Assembly (NCBI RefSeq): GCF_030812855.1
Contig: NZ_JAUSTK010000005.1
Coordinates: 1-64,000 of the forward strand
DNA: 64,000 bases
DNA from: Paenibacillus wynnii
GTDB taxonomy: Bacteria; Bacillota; Bacilli; Paenibacillales; Paenibacillaceae
Direction of reading: 5' to 3'
The translations under genes were made by a program, and so were the position numbers. A model generated the notes under the pieces. It had not been told where the DNA came from. It worked only from the letters and a program-made list of their open reading frames with translations, and did no database searches. Below are positions 24,583-34,588 of this stretch, in pieces (the stretch's first letter is position 1; every line of letters starts with the position of its first letter).

Positions 24583-25845
24583 TTATTTATAATGTCCCCC
24601 GATCTTGCCGGCGCGTTCCTTGATCTGCCCAGAACCGGTAAATGAAGCGGCCCGTCCAATAATGGTATCGCCGTATTTATCCTTTAAGTCATCGGTGGCC
24701 CGTTCCAGTTCCCGGTAGCGGGGGCGTGATTCGAATAGCGTCAGCTGGTACTGGTTCTCATCGCTAAGATTGGAGAGACTGAGGTGGACCCGGCGTACGG
24801 GCTGACCATCCCAATGTACCCGAAATAGGGCTACGGCTGCTTCATATACCAGATTGGTGGCATTTGTCGGGTCACTCATGGTGACCTGCCTCGAAAAACC
24901 AGTAGGTTGATCGAAGCTGGCGCCTTGGCAGCCGACGGATACAACTGCACCGTTAACCTTCAGGTTACGGCACCGTCTGCATACCAACTCAGATAGTTCC
25001 AAGAGTATAGTCTTAATCTCCGGTAACGTGGGGTAATCCCGGGGAAGGGTCATCTGATGCCCGACGCTTTTGGGTGCTGCCTCATAGGTGGCCGGATTCA
25101 CCGGGCTATCGTCCATACCGTTAGCGATTCGCCAGTACAGCTCTGCATCAATGTCGCATTTTTTGCGGAACTTCTCGCGCATCCGCCACTTTAGCTCAGC
25201 CAGAGGCATTTGGGCCAGATGCCCGATGGTAGTTAAGCCCATGCTTTGGAAATGGGCTGACATGCGGCGGCCTACCATGAACAGCTGACCAATGGGCTGC
25301 GGCCATAGCAATGCCGGAAGCTGCTCCTTGGAAAGAGAGAACAGGCCGTTGCCGTTCTTCTTCGCCCATAAATCGCAGGCCATCTTGGCGGTAACCTTGG
25401 AATAGCTGATGCCGATTCGAGTATACACACCCGTATCCCTGCGAATTACATCCTGAATAGCTACGGCAATCTGCCGTGGGCTGCCGAATAAGGACAGGCT
25501 GCCTGTAATATCAATAAATTGCTCATCGATGGAATAAGGCTCCACCAAATCACTGTATTTACGCAAAATGTCTGTGATTTGGGCGGAAACATCTATATAA
25601 TGCTGCATCCGTGGTCTGGCCACGATCAGCTCAGGGCATTTGGTCAGTGCTTCCTTCAAGGTTTCAGCCGTAGTAATGCCGAAGGCCTTGGCTAGCGGGC
25701 AAGCCGCCAGTACAATTCCGCTCCGTCTGGCCGGATCTCCGGCAACGACCAGCGGTAGATTGCTGTACTGGGGATTAGAGGCTTTCTCAACAGAGGCATA
25801 GAAGCTTTGGCAGTCGGACAGCATAATGATACGTTCTTTTTTCAT
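24583..25845 (-). CDS. Y-family DNA polymerase (UvrX/YqjW-like)
   Basis: 420 residues, the length of Pol IV/UvrX proteins. The palm motif reads MLSDCQSFYASVEKA (first acidic residue), the second site is YSIDEQFIDITG (SIDE), and the thumb region has GISYSKVTAKMACDLWAKKNG, then PIGQLFMVGRRMSAHFQSMGLTT-type helix-hairpin-helix. This is a translesion polymerase. The C-terminus lacks an obvious beta-clamp motif of the QLTLF type, except YQLTLFESR near residue 372, which may serve. A LexA-like box overlaps its promoter, so it is probably SOS-induced. Confidence 0.9.
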   Translation of the reverse strand: MKKERIIMLSDCQSFYASVEKASNPQYSNLPLVVAGDPARRSGIVLAACPLAKAFGITTAETLKEALTKCPELIVARPRMQHYIDVSAQITDILRKYSDLVEPYSIDEQFIDITGSLSLFGSPRQIAVAIQDVIRRDTGVYTRIGISYSKVTAKMACDLWAKKNGNGLFSLSKEQLPALLWPQPIGQLFMVGRRMSAHFQSMGLTTIGHLAQMPLAELKWRMREKFRKKCDIDAELYWRIANGMDDSPVNPATYEAAPKSVGHQMTLPRDYPTLPEIKTILLELSELVCRRCRNLKVNGAVVSVGCQGASFDQPTGFSRQVTMSDPTNATNLVYEAAVALFRVHWDGQPVRRVHLSLSNLSDENQYQLTLFESRPRYRELERATDDLKDKYGDTIIGRAASFTGSGQIKERAGKIGGHYK

Positions 25846-25887
25846 GGTTCACACGCTCCAAGGTGAGGGCTTAGCAGATTTATTATC

Positions 25888-25916
25888 ATTATAATACGAA
25901 CATATGATCGTGTATA
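25888..25916 (-). promoter_or_regulatory. Promoter with LexA/DinR-like SOS box
   Basis: CGAACATATGATCG at 25897-25910 matches the Bacillus palindromic box CGAAC-N4-GTTCG at nine of ten fixed positions. It lies between TATACA (-35-like, 25911-25916) and TATAAT (25888-25893), read on the minus strand, 43 bp before the polymerase start. Confidence 0.65.
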
Positions 25917-25938
25917 TGCATACTTATTTCCATTACGT

Positions 25939-26520
25939 TCAGGTTTCGAGGGTGCATAAGCCTGTTGCCACTCCGCCGGAGGCTATGGTTAAGATTGAAT
26001 GCAGGAAAGTTTCCTTAGAAATGAGTAAACCGCCAGCACTAATAATCACAGCATCTGTCAAAAAGATCAGAAGTCCGACATTGATCGGAATGTACCTCTT
26101 CATAAATTGAGCGAGAAAATCTGTTCCCCCTGTACTAGCCTTAAAGCGCAGCATTAACCCCAAACCGCTTCCCATTAGAAAACCGCCAATGATAGCGGAG
26201 GAGATGGAGCCTAACTCAATATAATACAAAAAGTAGTACTTGAGTGGTCCTGTAACCTCGATTAGGAACGAAGAACATAGTAGACCCAACAGGCTGCTGT
26301 AAATGAGCTCCCGATCTTTGAACCAAGCTAGTAGGAGTATCGGCAAGCTGCACAGTAAGATAGATAATCCGATTTTGGTTCCGGTCATATAATTGAGAAT
26401 AAGAGCTATCCCAATAATTCCCCCATCCAGAATTTTGTAGGGAACCAAAAAGAAGTTAGTTCCTGTTGCAATCAGTAAACTCCCCACAAGAATAACAACG
26501 TATGTAAGCCATGTTTGCAT
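25939..26520 (-). CDS. YitT-family membrane protein
   Basis: 193 residues from ATG 26520, preceded by GTGGAG at suitable distance. Upstream in-frame codons to 26619 lack a ribosome site. About six membrane segments are visible, and GTNFFLVPYKILDGGIIGIALI and GGFLMGSGLGLMLRFKASTGGTDF are signature blocks of the YitT/DUF161 family. Compared with ~280-residue members, the C-terminal soluble DUF2179 domain is absent, as in the shorter group. Function is unknown. It is probably a transporter-like protein. It shares the intergenic region with the Y-family polymerase. Confidence 0.8.
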   Translation of the reverse strand: MQTWLTYVVILVGSLLIATGTNFFLVPYKILDGGIIGIALILNYMTGTKIGLSILLCSLPILLLAWFKDRELIYSSLLGLLCSSFLIEVTGPLKYYFLYYIELGSISSAIIGGFLMGSGLGLMLRFKASTGGTDFLAQFMKRYIPINVGLLIFLTDAVIISAGGLLISKETFLHSILTIASGGVATGLCTLET

Positions 26521-26625
26521 ATTTAGCATCTCCACATTAAGGCATGTCTTATGAATATGCTTATCCTTGGAGAAACTTGCTGCAAGAAGTACTTTCAATA
26601 TATATTTTGGGGGTTGCACACTAAA

Positions 26626-26647
26626 AAATCCTGCTTTCGCAGGATTT
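26626..26647 (-). terminator. Intrinsic terminator of the DUF3231 gene
   Basis: Perfect 9-bp stem AAATCCTGC/GCAGGATTT (26626-26634 with 26639-26647). On the minus strand it is followed by a T-run. Confidence 0.8.
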
Positions 26648-26657
26648 GAGAATAAGA

Positions 26658-27173
26658 TTAAGCATTTACCAGTTCCCTATTTACCTGAAGCGGAGGGGGA
26701 ACAAGCCAGCCCTTTTCTTTAGTTAGTCTTAGAATAGAGAGACCCAAATTTGCCTTAAGGGTATGCGTCTTTAAGAAAAGTGCGGCGATATCCTCACGGA
26801 TGGACATGCCCATGATTTGACTGCAGTGAACCAGACCCACGGCAACGTTTGCAGATAGCATGGCTGCGATTTCAGGATCAGAGAACCGTGCACCCACAGG
26901 GATATCCTCCATCTTAGCGGTCGGACGGTCCGGCAGAGCAGGGGAAGGAAGAATTCCGTTATCTTTGAGCAGCTTGTCACAATCTTTAATTTCCCGGTGG
27001 GCCAGATCTATAAAGTCATCAATGACTCTTTTTAAGTCTTTATCCCCCGCATGGTAACGGTAGGCCTGCAGGCTGGAGAACATCGCTTTGGCTGCGGTGG
27101 AATACTGCCACAGACCCGATATTTCACCGTAATGCATCGGCTCGTCCTTCGGATTACCGTCTAGAATACCCAT
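26658..27173 (-). CDS. DUF3231-type protein
   Basis: 171 residues beginning GILDGNPKDEPMHYGEISGLW, the typical start of DUF3231 repeats. This family has two copies in larger members, and here there is a single unit. It is helical and ferritin-like in pattern, with HxxE-type residues (DLAHREIKDCDKLL, GLVHCSQIM). Members are common in spore formers and some are spore-coat associated, but function is not established. It starts at ATG 27173 and ends with its own terminator. Confidence 0.8.
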   Translation of the reverse strand: MGILDGNPKDEPMHYGEISGLWQYSTAAKAMFSSLQAYRYHAGDKDLKRVIDDFIDLAHREIKDCDKLLKDNGILPSPALPDRPTAKMEDIPVGARFSDPEIAAMLSANVAVGLVHCSQIMGMSIREDIAALFLKTHTLKANLGLSILRLTKEKGWLVPPPLQVNRELVNA

Positions 27174-27266
27174 GTTAGCACACTCCTTTATAGATAAGTT
27201 ATGAACGCTTATAGCTTGTCCGCAGGAGTCTTTCTTATTCTGCTGGGCCAGACCAAATGCCGCCAG

Positions 27267-28139
27267 TTAACGGGAATAGCGTTTGCGGAAGCGAAGCGGA
27301 GATATTCCGGTTTTATGGGCGAAACGCCTTGAAAAATAAGCGGTGCTCTCATAACCGACACGCTCTGCAATCCCGGATATGGAAATCTCTGTTTTGAGCA
27401 GCAGTAATTTAGCCTGCTCCAAACGGTAGTCTGTTAAATACTCCATGGGAGTGAGACCGTAGACACGCTTCATGCAGCGGGCAAGGTAATTATAATGAAA
27501 ATGGAGGGCATCTGAGAGAGAGGCGTTGGTAATCGGTTCCGCATAATGATTACGAATATAGGCCTCCGTTTTCTCGGCTATTCCTGCAGTGGTGCTTCCA
27601 GCAGAATCATGCTGGGCTAGATCCATCATTCGGAGCAGCTCTTCAAAAATACGCTGCTGCTGCCACACCGCATGGGAGCGTCGTCCACTGGACAGCTGCA
27701 GCAGCATCTCCAGTTGGGCTTTACGCTCCAAAAAGTCAGGCAGTGGTCCGAATTGCGGCACTCGGATAGTATAGGGATGTGTGAGAAACTGCCGCAAGTG
27801 TGCTTCACGGTTGATATAAGCAGGATCACCCTCCGCCTGAACCCAGTCCCCAACCGTATGAAAGTGGACCCACATAAACGTGGTAATCTCCTCACATGGT
27901 TTGACGGCATAGTGATAATGATCCGGGAGCAGTAGTAACGTGTGACCAGCCGGCACCTCCCACTGGCTGTTCTCTTCACCCATAAATAAACATCCCTGTT
28001 CCACAATAAGTAAGTCAAATACACCAATGCGTTTCCGATTTGGGTGTTGATCTCCAGGCTGATATACAGTGCGGTCACATTCCAGAAAATAAGGAAACGG
28101 CGGGGCGGCCAGATGAATGTATGAAGGGTTATTTTCCAT
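27267..28139 (-). CDS. AraC-family regulator of the adjacent GH127 gene
   Basis: 290 residues. The N-terminal ~160 residues form a cupin-like sugar-sensing domain (GVFDLLIVEQGCLFMGEE, then HTLLLLPDHYHYA). The C-terminal ~100 residues carry two helix-turn-helix motifs (ITNASLSDALHFHYNYLARCMKR and ISISGIAERVGYESTAYFSRRF) ending in GISPLRFRKRY. It is divergent from the GH127 gene with a 129-bp shared promoter region, so it probably activates that gene in response to an arabinose-containing sugar. Confidence 0.88.
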   Translation of the reverse strand: MENNPSYIHLAAPPFPYFLECDRTVYQPGDQHPNRKRIGVFDLLIVEQGCLFMGEENSQWEVPAGHTLLLLPDHYHYAVKPCEEITTFMWVHFHTVGDWVQAEGDPAYINREAHLRQFLTHPYTIRVPQFGPLPDFLERKAQLEMLLQLSSGRRSHAVWQQQRIFEELLRMMDLAQHDSAGSTTAGIAEKTEAYIRNHYAEPITNASLSDALHFHYNYLARCMKRVYGLTPMEYLTDYRLEQAKLLLLKTEISISGIAERVGYESTAYFSRRFAHKTGISPLRFRKRYSR

Positions 28140-28268
28140 AAAGAGGCTCCTTTGATTTGTGTGAAATAGTGCAAAAACACGGTTGCTTATGATTGTATTT
28201 TTAATTTATTTTACAGTCTATAATTTCAATTAGCGAGTACAAAATAGGATAACTGAAAGGGAGATTTC

Positions 28269-30263
28269 ATGAGCAAAATAGGGAACGACGCAGCGTCCAC
28301 TAACACTATTCATCCTGGCATAGGAGGTTCTCCTCAGCAGGTGACTATTCAGGATAACTTTTGGGGCCGTTACATTCGTCTGGTTCAGGATGTGGTAATT
28401 CCTTATCAATATGAGGCTCTGCATGACAGAGTACCGGAAGCCGAGCCGAGCTATGCGGTATCTAATTTCGAGATTGCAGCAGGCCGAAAGAAGGGCGAGT
28501 TCGGAGGAATGGTTTTCCAAGACAGCGATTTGGCGAAGTGGCTGGAAGCTGTAGGTTATTCTTTGAGCATCAAACGTGATTCCGAGCTGGAGCAACAGGC
28601 CGATGAGCTTATCGATCTGATTGGCGAGGCTCAGCAGGCTGACGGGTATTTGAATACTTATTTTACAATTAAAGAGCCGGAGAAACGCTGGACCAACTTG
28701 AACGAGTGTCACGAGCTTTATTGTGCCGGTCATTTTATTGAAGCTGCTATTGCGTACTATGAAGCCACTGGTAAAAGAAAACTGTTGGACATTATGTGCA
28801 GAATGGTAGATTATATTGATTCTGTTTTTGGTCCGGAGGAAGGGAAGCTTAAGGGCTATGATGGTCATCAGGAGATTGAACTGGCGCTCGTTAAATTGTA
28901 CCGTCTTACAGGGGAAGAGAAGTATCTGAAGCTTAGCAGCTTTTTTATTGACGAGAGAGGGCAAGCGCCGTATTTTCTTTTGCAGGAATGGGAGAAGCGC
29001 GGGCGGAACAGCCATTGGAGCGGGATGAAGACGGACAGCTTGGATTTAAAATATAACCAGTCCCACGCTCCAGTAAGAGAGCAGACGGTGGCAGTTGGAC
29101 ATTCGGTCCGCGCTGTTTACATGTACACGGCTATGGCTGATCTAGCTGCTATTACAGGTGATAAGGAGCTATACAATGCTTGTGTGAGATTGTGGAACAA
29201 TATGGCTGACAAGCAGCTGTATATCACTGGAGGGATCGGTTCTACGCATATAGGCGAAGCGTTTACGTTCGATTACGATCTGCCTAACGATACGGTATAT
29301 GCAGAGACTTGCGCTTCAATCGGCCTAATCTTTTTTGCACAAAGAATGCTGAGACTGAGCCCGGATGCCCAATATGCGGATGTTATGGAACGGGCTCTAT
29401 ATAACAATGTACTGGGTTCTATGGCTCAGGATGGTAAGCATTATTTCTATGTGAATCCGCTGGAAGTGTGGCCTCAAGCCTGCACCTGCAATCCCGGCAA
29501 GCATCATGTTAAATCCGAGCGCCAAGGATGGTTCGGCTGCTCCTGCTGCCCGCCTAATGTAGCCCGCTTGTTAACCTCGCTTAACCGGTTTATTTACACG
29601 ACCCACGGGGATACACTTTACACCAATTTGTATATTGGCAGCGAAGTGGTAACGGAGCTGGGAGGTACGGCAGTTAGCATACATCAGCAATCTGAGTTTC
29701 CGTGGGATGGGACGGTCACAATGAAGGTTAATCCCGCAGCCGAAGCTGAGTTTGGGCTTGCCTTGCGTATTCCGTCATGGAGTAAAGGAATGGAGATTAG
29801 AATCAATGGAGCGGCGATCTCGATGGATGAAAGTGTTGAGCAGGGATACCGGATTATCCTCAGAACGTGGAGAGCTGGGGATGTGATCGAGGCACAGGTG
29901 CCTATGGAGGCGCATCGTATATATGCCCATCCGAACTTGAGGGCGGATGCTCACAAAGTCGCCATTCAGCGCGGACCGCTGGTGTATTGCCTCGAAGGTG
30001 CAGATAATGGGGAACCTTTAAGCTCTATTTCCTTAAGCGAAGGTGGAACCTTCACTGAAACGTTTGACGAGACGCTGCTAGGCGGTGCGGTAGTGGTTGA
30101 AGGGAGCGGCTCACGAATAGATCAACAGGGATGGACCGGGGGGCTGTATGGAACGGAGAAGGCACCGATTGAAACGGTTGCTATAAAAGCTGTTCCGTAT
30201 TATTTATGGGGGAACCGCGGTAGCGGAGAGATGAAGGTATGGATACCTGAAGACAAAGCATAA
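28269..30263 (+). CDS. GH127 beta-L-arabinofuranosidase-type enzyme
   Basis: 664 residues, typical of GH127 (HypBA1). The (alpha/alpha)6 barrel shows HELYCAGHFIEAAIAYYEATG and GGIGSTHIGEAFTFDYDLPND, then the catalytic zinc region WPQACTCNPGKHHVKS and GWFGCSCCPPNVARLL. The Cys pair in CSCC corresponds to the zinc-bound catalytic Cys and its neighbour. The enzyme releases L-arabinofuranose from beta-linked arabino-oligosaccharides. No signal peptide is seen, so it is cytosolic. ATG 28269 follows AAAGGGAG. Confidence 0.92.
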   Translation: MSKIGNDAASTNTIHPGIGGSPQQVTIQDNFWGRYIRLVQDVVIPYQYEALHDRVPEAEPSYAVSNFEIAAGRKKGEFGGMVFQDSDLAKWLEAVGYSLSIKRDSELEQQADELIDLIGEAQQADGYLNTYFTIKEPEKRWTNLNECHELYCAGHFIEAAIAYYEATGKRKLLDIMCRMVDYIDSVFGPEEGKLKGYDGHQEIELALVKLYRLTGEEKYLKLSSFFIDERGQAPYFLLQEWEKRGRNSHWSGMKTDSLDLKYNQSHAPVREQTVAVGHSVRAVYMYTAMADLAAITGDKELYNACVRLWNNMADKQLYITGGIGSTHIGEAFTFDYDLPNDTVYAETCASIGLIFFAQRMLRLSPDAQYADVMERALYNNVLGSMAQDGKHYFYVNPLEVWPQACTCNPGKHHVKSERQGWFGCSCCPPNVARLLTSLNRFIYTTHGDTLYTNLYIGSEVVTELGGTAVSIHQQSEFPWDGTVTMKVNPAAEAEFGLALRIPSWSKGMEIRINGAAISMDESVEQGYRIILRTWRAGDVIEAQVPMEAHRIYAHPNLRADAHKVAIQRGPLVYCLEGADNGEPLSSISLSEGGTFTETFDETLLGGAVVVEGSGSRIDQQGWTGGLYGTEKAPIETVAIKAVPYYLWGNRGSGEMKVWIPEDKA

Positions 30264-30280
30264 TCTATATATCTCATAAA

Positions 30281-30333
30281 AAAAAGCAACCCGTGCCTTA
30301 CCGCTGTTTAGCGGATGGGCCGGGTTGCTTTTT
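30281..30333. terminator. Bidirectional terminator
   Basis: AAAAAGCAACCCG pairs with CGGGTTGCTTTTT, with an inner CCGC/GCGG hairpin, between GH127 (+) and GH94 (-). Confidence 0.85.
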
Positions 30334-30375
30334 AACTTACGAATTATTGCTTTTTAACTTATGAATTATCGCATT

Positions 30376-32811
30376 TTAGCCAAGGACTACAACTACTTGA
30401 TGCACAGCGCCGTCGCCCACAGGAGCAATGATGTTGCCTTCAACAGCTACTCCGTCAAGCGTGAGACTTGCTACGCCTTTAGATACATGGTTCGGGTTCT
30501 TAATTTGGATTACATACGTATCTCCGCGGAATACGCGGGTGATTTCGAAGCTGTCCCACTCTGTAGGGATACAAGGATCAACCTTCAGCCCGTTGAAATC
30601 CGCTTGTATACCGAGAATGGATTGGGTAATCGCTACATAGTTCCAAGCAGCGGTACCGGTTAGCCAAGAGTTTTTCGCTTCACCGTGACGGATTGCATCT
30701 TTACCGGCGATCATTTGCGAATATACATAAGGCTCCATACGGTGGATTTCGCTAATGTCCTCCAAGTAGGAAGGAGCAATCTTTGTATACAGTTCAAATG
30801 CTCTGTCGCCATGGCCCAGCATGGTCTCAGCTATCATTATCCACGGGTTGTTGTGACAGAAAATACCAGCGTTTTCTTTGTATCCTGGTGGATACGTCGA
30901 AATTTCACCCAGGTTAAGATAATACTTGGAATAAGGAGGTTGTTGCAAGACGATACCGTATTTAGTATCCAGACGTTCTTGAACGGACGTAAGGGCTTTT
31001 TCAGCTTTACCGTTCTCTACGCCGATACCGGCCATAACACAAATGCCTTGCGGCTCGATAAAGATTTGGCCTTCTTCATTTTCCTTGCTGCCAATCTTGT
31101 CGCCGTAGTGGTCATAAGCGCGCAGGAACCAGTCGCCGTCGAAGCCGTGTGTCAAAGTAATTTCACTCATGTTCTTGATTTTGTTTTCCGCATCAACGGC
31201 AACATCATCAAGTCCGCGCATCCGGCAAATTTCAGCATAATCTGGACCAACGAAGACGAAGAGACCCGCGATAAAGACGGATTCAGCTACACGACCTTCA
31301 ATGTTGGCAGTCGTTTGGAAAGACTCACCCGGCTCTTTGGAGAAACAGTTCAAGTTCAGACAGTCATTCCAGTCCGCACGGCCGATCAGCGGCAAGCCAT
31401 GAGGTCCGAGGTTATTCGTTACATGTTCGAAGGAAAGTCTCAAGTGCTCGAATAGGGTAGCTGTGTTATTTGGATCGCTGTCGAACGAAACTTGCTCATC
31501 CAGAATGGACGTATCTCCGGTTTCTTTGATGTAAGCAGCTGTTCCCAAGATCAACCAAAGTGGATCATCGTTGAAGCCGGTACCGACTTCATTGTTGCCC
31601 TTTTTCGTAAGCGGCTGATACTGGTGATAAGCACTGCCGTCTTCAAATTGGGTAGCTGCGATATCCAGAATACGCTCTTTAGCGCGTTCAGGTATTTGAT
31701 GCACGAAGCCGAGCAAGTCCTGGTTGGAATCCCGGAAGCCCATACCGCGGCCGATGCCGGATTCGAAGTATGAAGCAGAACGGGACATATTGAAGGTAAC
31801 CATACATTGGTACGGATTCCAGATGTTAACCATACGGTTAAGCTTGTCGTCACCGCTTTGGATCTGATATTTGGACAGCAGGTTGTCCCAGTGTGCAGCC
31901 AGAACAGCTAGAGCAGCGTCTACTTGAGCGTCAGTAGCGAACTGTTCGATGACAGCCAGAGCCGGTTTTTTGTTGATGACATTCAGAGCTTCCCATTTCT
32001 CATCTTCAGGGTTCTCGATATAGCCGAGCACGAAGATGAAGCTTTGCTCTTCGCCTGGTTCCAGCGTGATGTTCAGGGCATGGGAACCAATCGGCGACCA
32101 GCCGCTGGCTACCGAATTGGTAGCTTCACCGGCAGCAACTGCCTGCGGAGCATCCAAGCCATTGTACATGCCTACGAAGGATTCGCGGTCTGTATCGAAG
32201 CCGGCGATTTCTTTATTTACCGAGTAGAAAGCGTAGTGGTTTCTACGTTCGCGGTATTCGGTTTTGTGATAAATGACAGAATCCTTGACTTCCACCTCAC
32301 CGCAGCTCAGGTTGCGCTGGAAGTTGGTCATGTCGTCCTGTGCGTTCCATAAGCAGAATTCGGCAAAAGAGAACAGCTTCACGGATTTCTTCTCTGTGCC
32401 GGTATTCTTCACCACAAGACGATGCACCTCAGCATTGTGTCCCATCGGTACGAAAGCGAGCTGATTTACGGAAATGCCATTACGTTCGCCAGTGATGGAG
32501 GTATAGCCCAGACCATGGCGGCACTCGTAGAAATCGAGATCGCGCTTAACCGGCATCCAGCCCGGGGTCCAGAAATCACCGTCGTCATACAGATAGTAGT
32601 AGCGTCCGCCTGTATCCAGTGGAATATTGTTATACCGGTAACGGGTAAGTCTTCTCATCCGGGCATCCCGGTAGAAGGTGTAACCCCCGGCAGTGTTGGA
32701 GATCAGGCCGAAAAACTGCTCGTTGCCGAGGTAGTTGATCCAAGGGTAAGGCGTTTTTGGGGTGTTAATTACATACTCTTTACGAGTGTCGTCAAAGGTT
32801 CCGAATTTCAT
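30376..32811 (-). CDS. GH94 cellobiose-phosphorylase-type enzyme
   Basis: 811 residues from ATG 32811 (GGAGA upstream). Further in-frame ATGs upstream would add unrelated residues, and 811 is the usual length of cellobiose phosphorylase. The N-terminal beta-sandwich begins [20 protein letters not shown]. The catalytic helical barrel contains [18 protein letters not shown] and [12 protein letters not shown] with the general-acid Asp. A phosphate loop and [11 protein letters not shown] occur near the C-terminus. The enzyme would split cellobiose with phosphate to glucose-1-phosphate and glucose in the cytosol. The exact disaccharide is not proven by sequence. A LacI-type operator lies 23 bp upstream. 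Confidence 0.9.
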   Translation of the reverse strand: MKFGTFDDTRKEYVINTPKTPYPWINYLGNEQFFGLISNTAGGYTFYRDARMRRLTRYRYNNIPLDTGGRYYYLYDDGDFWTPGWMPVKRDLDFYECRHGLGYTSITGERNGISVNQLAFVPMGHNAEVHRLVVKNTGTEKKSVKLFSFAEFCLWNAQDDMTNFQRNLSCGEVEVKDSVIYHKTEYRERRNHYAFYSVNKEIAGFDTDRESFVGMYNGLDAPQAVAAGEATNSVASGWSPIGSHALNITLEPGEEQSFIFVLGYIENPEDEKWEALNVINKKPALAVIEQFATDAQVDAALAVLAAHWDNLLSKYQIQSGDDKLNRMVNIWNPYQCMVTFNMSRSASYFESGIGRGMGFRDSNQDLLGFVHQIPERAKERILDIAATQFEDGSAYHQYQPLTKKGNNEVGTGFNDDPLWLILGTAAYIKETGDTSILDEQVSFDSDPNNTATLFEHLRLSFEHVTNNLGPHGLPLIGRADWNDCLNLNCFSKEPGESFQTTANIEGRVAESVFIAGLFVFVGPDYAEICRMRGLDDVAVDAENKIKNMSEITLTHGFDGDWFLRAYDHYGDKIGSKENEEGQIFIEPQGICVMAGIGVENGKAEKALTSVQERLDTKYGIVLQQPPYSKYYLNLGEISTYPPGYKENAGIFCHNNPWIMIAETMLGHGDRAFELYTKIAPSYLEDISEIHRMEPYVYSQMIAGKDAIRHGEAKNSWLTGTAAWNYVAITQSILGIQADFNGLKVDPCIPTEWDSFEITRVFRGDTYVIQIKNPNHVSKGVASLTLDGVAVEGNIIAPVGDGAVHQVVVVLG

Positions 32812-32833
32812 GAGTGAAAAGTCTCCTTTCGAT

Positions 32834-32851
32834 TGTGAACGCGCGTTTATT
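32834..32851. promoter_or_regulatory. LacI-type operator upstream of the GH94 gene
   Basis: TGTGAACGCGCGTTTATT matches the palindrome at 33991-34008 around the central AACGCGCGTT. It sits just upstream of the GH94 ribosome site. Confidence 0.7.
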
Positions 32852-32920
32852 TTGGCGGGAAAAAAGTCCCTCGGGGAAGGGAAGGGTTCATACATTTAAA
32901 TACTTCTCTCTCGAAGGTTG

Positions 32921-33976
32921 CTACTTCTTCGGGTGCTGGCAGGAATCTCTTTCGACCAGCCGCGCCGGGAAGCTGATTGTACTAAAGGTAGGCTGCTCTG
33001 AATCGCACAGCTCAATAACCTTTTCTACGGCAGCCTTGGACATTTCATAAATCGGCAGTTTTACAGAGGTCAACTTGGGTTGAATACGGGATGCCATTTG
33101 GATATCATCGAATCCGGCAATGGACATATCCTCAGGGATAGATATTCCATGCTCCGATAACGCTTCCATTACCGATATGGCCATATCATCGTTGGCAGAG
33201 AAGAACGCGGTCGGCAAGGATTCTCCTGATGTCAGCAGATTCTTGATTTCCTCATAAGCCAACTCTTTCAAAAAGTCACCTTTCAGGATGAACCTTTCAT
33301 TCAGAGGCAGGCCATGTTTCTTCAACGTATCCTCATAAGCCATATAACGTTCCCGTCCGGAATACGTATTCATTTGTCCGCAGATCATGCCGATTTCCCG
33401 ATGGCCCAAACCTATCAAATATTCGATAGCTTCTGTCGTACCCTCGTAGTCTTTAGAGTTCACGATGGCCAGATGATTACGGTCTAGATGCTCAGCCATA
33501 ATCTCTGAAATGTCATAATCAATAAGGACGAGCGGGGAGTTCAAACCTACCATCTCCCGAACGATATTGATATCCTTCTGAGTGCCGACGATGATGCCGC
33601 CGTCAATCCGTTTCTGCAGGAAAGCCTGCTTCACCTTCAGGAAATCATCGGGAGAGTATACGGTATGGATCAGTACATAACATCCGCGTGCATTCGCCGT
33701 GTCAACTACCGCATCGACGAAGGGAGCGAAGTAATTATTCTGATAAATCCGGGTCGTGTTCTCCTTCTCACTCATACTGATTGCGAACAGCCCAATCGTA
33801 TCCGTCTTCTTGCCGGCCAGAGCACGGGCAAAGCTATTCGGTTCGTATTGATGCTGCTCAATGACCTTCAACACCTTGGCACGAGTCTCTTCAGGGACAT
33901 TGGTGTAATTGTTGATCACACGGGATACCGTACTACGGGAAACCCCGGCCAACTTAGCTATATCTTCGCTGCGCAT
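32921..33976 (-). CDS. LacI-family repressor
   Basis: 351 residues. The N-terminal helix-turn-helix and hinge read RSEDIAKLAGVSRSTVSRVI and YEPNSFARALAGKKTDTIGLF. The remainder is a periplasmic-binding-protein fold (SAVFFSANDDMAI-type block TAFFSANDDMAISVMEAL, then IPEDMSIAGFDDI). Its gene ends 109 bp before the GH94 start, in the same direction, and the palindrome AACGCGCGTT is present upstream of both. It therefore probably represses itself and the phosphorylase until a cello-oligosaccharide or related sugar binds. Confidence 0.92.
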   Translation of the reverse strand: MRSEDIAKLAGVSRSTVSRVINNYTNVPEETRAKVLKVIEQHQYEPNSFARALAGKKTDTIGLFAISMSEKENTTRIYQNNYFAPFVDAVVDTANARGCYVLIHTVYSPDDFLKVKQAFLQKRIDGGIIVGTQKDINIVREMVGLNSPLVLIDYDISEIMAEHLDRNHLAIVNSKDYEGTTEAIEYLIGLGHREIGMICGQMNTYSGRERYMAYEDTLKKHGLPLNERFILKGDFLKELAYEEIKNLLTSGESLPTAFFSANDDMAISVMEALSEHGISIPEDMSIAGFDDIQMASRIQPKLTSVKLPIYEMSKAAVEKVIELCDSEQPTFSTISFPARLVERDSCQHPKK

Positions 33977-33990
33977 GGTGTCCCCTCTTT

Positions 33991-34008
33991 CATAAACGCG
34001 CGTTTATG
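33991..34008. promoter_or_regulatory. Operator upstream of the lacI-type gene
   Basis: CATAAACGCGCGTTTATG is a perfect 18-bp palindrome with a central CG, as expected of LacI-family sites, 14 bp before the repressor start. Confidence 0.8.
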
Positions 34009-34185
34009 AGCTTATTGTAGAATATATTGAGACAGAAATCAATCATAAAAATGAATGAAATAGGAACTGACAGAATGAAAAAGACAAATAAGTATCAAAT
34101 GAGAACGCTTTTCTTAGTTATTTTGGAAAAAAGAGGTAAGCTATCATCGTTGTCGAATATAATGGTAAACATGGAGGTGACAAAT

Positions 34186-34452
34186 ATGGCTGCCACAAAG
34201 ACATTAATCTATCAAATTCTCAAGATCATTGAAGTTGGTAAAGAACCGGTATTAGGAGACTTTGAAGGAGCAACCTTAGACGGATTTCACAGCGCTTTAC
34301 AACAGATAGTAGAGAATAAGTTGGCCCACAATATTAGTTTTTCGCGCGGAAAAGGGAAGAAGAATCAAGCACTTATAGCCCATACCAGTGAAGCTAAATT
34401 GACTTCGCAAGGAATTAACTATATTCATATACAGGAGGCCAGAAGTTCCTAG
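34186..34452 (+). CDS. YjcQ-like winged-helix protein
   Basis: 88 residues from ATG 34186, set by the strong GGAGGTGA just upstream. The longer open frame from 34027 has no ribosome site. The sequence TLIYQILKIIEVGKEPVLGD, then LTSQGINYIHI near the end, has the winged-helix form of the YjcQ family found in prophages and Firmicute chromosomes. It probably binds DNA, but its role is unknown. Confidence 0.65.
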   Translation: MAATKTLIYQILKIIEVGKEPVLGDFEGATLDGFHSALQQIVENKLAHNISFSRGKGKKNQALIAHTSEAKLTSQGINYIHIQEARSS

Positions 34453-34537
34453 GGGCTTACATACAAGTGTATGGAGAAAAGGGTGGGGTTCGTTGAAGGG
34501 AATTTTCATATGGAAATCGAGGCGTAGTAGAACCCGT

Positions 34538-34568
34538 AAAAAAAGCACCCTAAACAGGGTGCTTTTTT
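34538..34568. terminator. Bidirectional terminator
   Basis: AAAAAAGCACCC pairs exactly with GGGTGCTTTTTT. It ends the YjcQ-like gene (+) and the short peptide gene (-). Confidence 0.85.
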
Positions 34569-34588
34569 GTATGACTTCAATAAGAATT

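Noticed and set aside
28230..29015. Minus-strand ORF of 261 residues opposite GH127
   Set aside because: Antisense to GH127 motifs, with no start signals and low-complexity hydrophobic composition.
30685..31455. Plus-strand ORF of 256 residues inside the GH94 gene
   Set aside because: Antisense to conserved GH94 coding sequence, so a codon-composition shadow.
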